Assembly (NCBI GenBank): GCA_963649615.1
Contig: CAVJIN010000041.1
Coordinates: 1-13,983 of the forward strand
Length of the DNA: 13,983 bases
From: UBA9732 sp963649615
GTDB taxonomy: Bacteria; Spirochaetota; Spirochaetia; Sphaerochaetales; Sphaerochaetaceae
Direction of reading: 5' to 3'
Below are positions 12,504 to 13,983 of this stretch, in pieces (the first letter of the stretch is position 1; each line of letters starts with the position of its first letter). The translations under genes were made by a program, and so were the position numbers. A model generated the notes under the pieces. That model made no database searches. It was not told the DNA's origin and saw nothing but the letters and a program-made list of their open reading frames with translations.

Positions 12504-13822
12504 CACATTGTCATATAAACTGGAATCAATGTTACTTGTCCATCCTTCTTTAAATCTTTTGAGTAGATCACATATGGATTTATAACCCTTTCAGAGTATT
12601 TCTCACAAAAGGCAGATAATGATTTATGACTTTTATAGGAAGAAGACTTTACTTCAAGAGGTATAATTTTTTTCCCAATTGGAAGTAAGAAATCTATCTC
12701 ATATTGGTTGAAAGAATGAAAATAAAGTTCATGTCCATTTGCTTTTAACATTTGAGCTACGACATTCTCAAAAATCATTCCCATATTGAGGCTAGTTTTG
12801 TCAACGATTAATTGCTTATAAATAGATTGTTCAATTGGATTTTCTGAGGAGTTGAACAACTGAGAAATTAAGAGCCCTGTATCCCCCATATATATTTTCT
12901 GTTTTGATAGATTGACCGTTAATGAAGGAGTAAAGTTTGGATCAGTACAATCATTAGCAATGTTTACAATCATTGAATCTTTAATTGCTTCAAATGAATT
13001 ATATCTTCTTGATATTCTTGCATTTTTTCCAAGAGCGCTAGTTTTGAACAATCTTGTGTGTGATGATAGCTCCGATGGAATTGATCTGAGAATTAGAGAT
13101 GTGGATAAAGTATATTTTGAATCAAGTTTTTTAAGGTCTTTAGCATATAAAGATAAGATTTCCCTTTTTATTTCATCTATCATAGTAAAATCGTTGGACT
13201 CGAGTAATGCATTGATTGCTTGTGGCATTCCTCCAACTGCCATGTAGAGCCTAAAACTGTTCATTATTTTTCTGTGTGCAATATCACCTAAAGGTTTTTT
13301 TGTTTGAAAACAATCTCTTATGATGGAGGCTGTGACAAAATCACCTTGAGCCCATAAAAATTCTTCAAAATCTAGAGGGTACATGTTTATGGATCGTTCT
13401 TCACTTGGAATTAGTATATTCTCCACATTTTGTTGAAGTGTGATTAAAGAGCCTGTTTCAATAAAATGGTATCTTCCATCTGCTACTAATTGTTTTATGG
13501 ATTGTCTTGCAATGGGAAATAATTGAACTTCATCAAATATTATTAAGCTTTCCTTTTTGTAAAGTTGCTTTCCATACAAAAGAGAAAGAGTTCTAAAGAA
13601 TTCATCCAAGTTTGATATGCTAGTTTTAAAGAGCTCTTCTACTAGGTTAAGATCAACTTGAAAGTTAATCAAAATGTATGACTTGTATTCAGATTTGGCG
13701 AATTCTTCAACAACAGTTGATTTCCCAATTCGCCTTGCTCCTTGAATTAACAAGGCTCTTTTATCTGCCCATTTCTCTTTCCATTTTAATAGTTGCGCGT
13801 AAATCTTTCTCTTGAATATCAT
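12497..13822 (-). CDS. AAA-type ATPase with DUF4143 nuclease-like C-terminus
   Basis: This 441-aa protein belongs to the ATP-binding DUF4143 family, abundant in gut anaerobes and of unknown physiological role. The N-terminal ATPase has Walker A GARRIGKST (28-36), Walker B LIIFDEVQ (93-100, Asp97-Glu98) and the family motif IETGSL (121-126). A winged-helix-like middle part follows. The C-terminus has the restriction-nuclease-like pair YEIDFLL (Glu375, Asp377) and PLEVKSS (Glu390, Lys392). All key residues are intact, unlike the relative at 3264-4394. The ATG at 13822 has no Shine-Dalgarno sequence; a CATACT hexamer ends 5 bases before it, so a leaderless message is possible. Three regularly spaced 19-bp repeats lie directly upstream, which suggests autoregulation or another DNA-binding function. 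It stands alone, convergent with the RseC-MutT gene. Confidence 0.88.
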   Translation of the reverse strand: MIFKRKIYAQLLKWKEKWADKRALLIQGARRIGKSTVVEEFAKSEYKSYILINFQVDLNLVEELFKTSISNLDEFFRTLSLLYGKQLYKKESLIIFDEVQLFPIARQSIKQLVADGRYHFIETGSLITLQQNVENILIPSEERSINMYPLDFEEFLWAQGDFVTASIIRDCFQTKKPLGDIAHRKIMNSFRLYMAVGGMPQAINALLESNDFTMIDEIKREILSLYAKDLKKLDSKYTLSTSLILRSIPSELSSHTRLFKTSALGKNARISRRYNSFEAIKDSMIVNIANDCTDPNFTPSLTVNLSKQKIYMGDTGLLISQLFNSSENPIEQSIYKQLIVDKTSLNMGMIFENVVAQMLKANGHELYFHSFNQYEIDFLLPIGKKIIPLEVKSSSYKSHKSLSAFCEKYSERVINPYVIYSKDLKKDGQVTLIPVYMTMCL

Positions 13823-13835
13823 TACTTAGTATGGT

Positions 13836-13920
13836 TGCACGAATATTGAAAATTGTAAATGGCTAAAATGCACGAATATTTAAAATTTTTTTTGCGACAT
13901 ATGCACGAATATTTAAAATT
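13836..13920. repeat. three 19-bp direct repeats with exact 33-bp period
   Basis: TGCACGAATATTTAAAATT occurs at 13869-13887 and 13902-13920. A copy with one mismatch (TTTA to TTGA) is at 13836-13854. The 14-base spacers differ in sequence from each other. The 33-bp period is close to three helical turns, so the copies would face the same side of the DNA. The array starts 14 bases upstream of the DUF4143 ATPase ATG. It resembles an iteron or multi-site operator; units are too short for a CRISPR array. Confidence 0.85.
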
Positions 13921-13983
13921 CTGTGCCAGTAACAATAACTTCAACGCCTTTTTGCTCAAGAGAAATTTTTAATTCTGGAGAAA
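13913..13983 (-). CDS. C-terminal fragment of an unidentified gene (runs off the right edge)
   Basis: On the minus strand an open frame enters from the right edge and ends at TAA (13915-13913). The last residues, ending KGVEVIVTGTEF, look like a normal protein C-terminus with an alternating hydrophobic strand. I do not recognise the family from 22 residues. The stop codon lies inside the third 19-bp repeat, so the repeat array overlaps the gene end. A plus-strand open frame also crosses this stretch but looks less protein-like. Confidence 0.5.
   Translation of the reverse strand, partial: SPELKISLEQKGVEVIVTGTEF

Noticed and set aside
12912..13247. Open plus-strand frame opposite the DUF4143 ATPase
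   Set aside because: It lies wholly antisense to a well-supported gene, has no recognisable motif or ribosome-binding site, and is best explained as a shadow frame.
13836..13920. CRISPR array
   Set aside because: Units are 19 bp with 14-base spacers, only three copies, and no cas genes are nearby; iteron or operator sites fit better.

Overview
This is a compact, AT-rich window that is coding almost throughout; no stretch over about 160 bases lacks a gene. An LptC-LptA-LptB set linked to sigma-54 points to a diderm bacterium that assembles an envelope by the Lpt route. Low GC, a YmdB-family protein, an RseC-type membrane protein, a lipoprotein-like LptC and DUF4143 ATPases together suggest a host-associated anaerobe. 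A treponeme-like spirochaete is my best guess, but no rRNA or marker gene proves it.

Layout. Bases 1-3126 (minus) hold tatD, dusB and a PurD-like gene, read in that order. Bases 3264-4394 (minus) encode an orphan DUF4143/AAA-type protein whose catalytic motifs have eroded. Bases 4548-7424 (plus) form a tight operon for amino-sugar metabolism: a stand-alone GlmU-type acetyltransferase, GlmM and NagB. It meets rpoN tail to tail with only 2 bases between the genes. Bases 7427-10785 (minus) form the operon lptC-lptA-lptB-rpoN. A 48-base divergent promoter region separates it from a plus-strand pair (10849-12466): a YmdB-like protein lacking most metal ligands, and an RseC-MutT fusion. Bases 12497-13822 (minus) encode an intact DUF4143 ATPase. 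It is preceded by three 19-bp direct repeats spaced exactly 33 bp apart. The tail of another minus-strand gene enters at the right edge.

How the genes work together. NagB running in its aminating direction, then GlmM, then the acetyltransferase would carry fructose-6-P to GlcNAc-1-P, the precursor of UDP-GlcNAc for peptidoglycan. The Lpt operon would export an LPS-like glycolipid.

The most striking features are several intact reading frames of known families with altered active sites (PurD-like, YmdB-like and one DUF4143 protein), the RseC-MutT fusion, the 33-bp-period repeat array, and several genes that appear to be translated without a Shine-Dalgarno leader. Residue comparisons with family members are from memory, not from a computed alignment.
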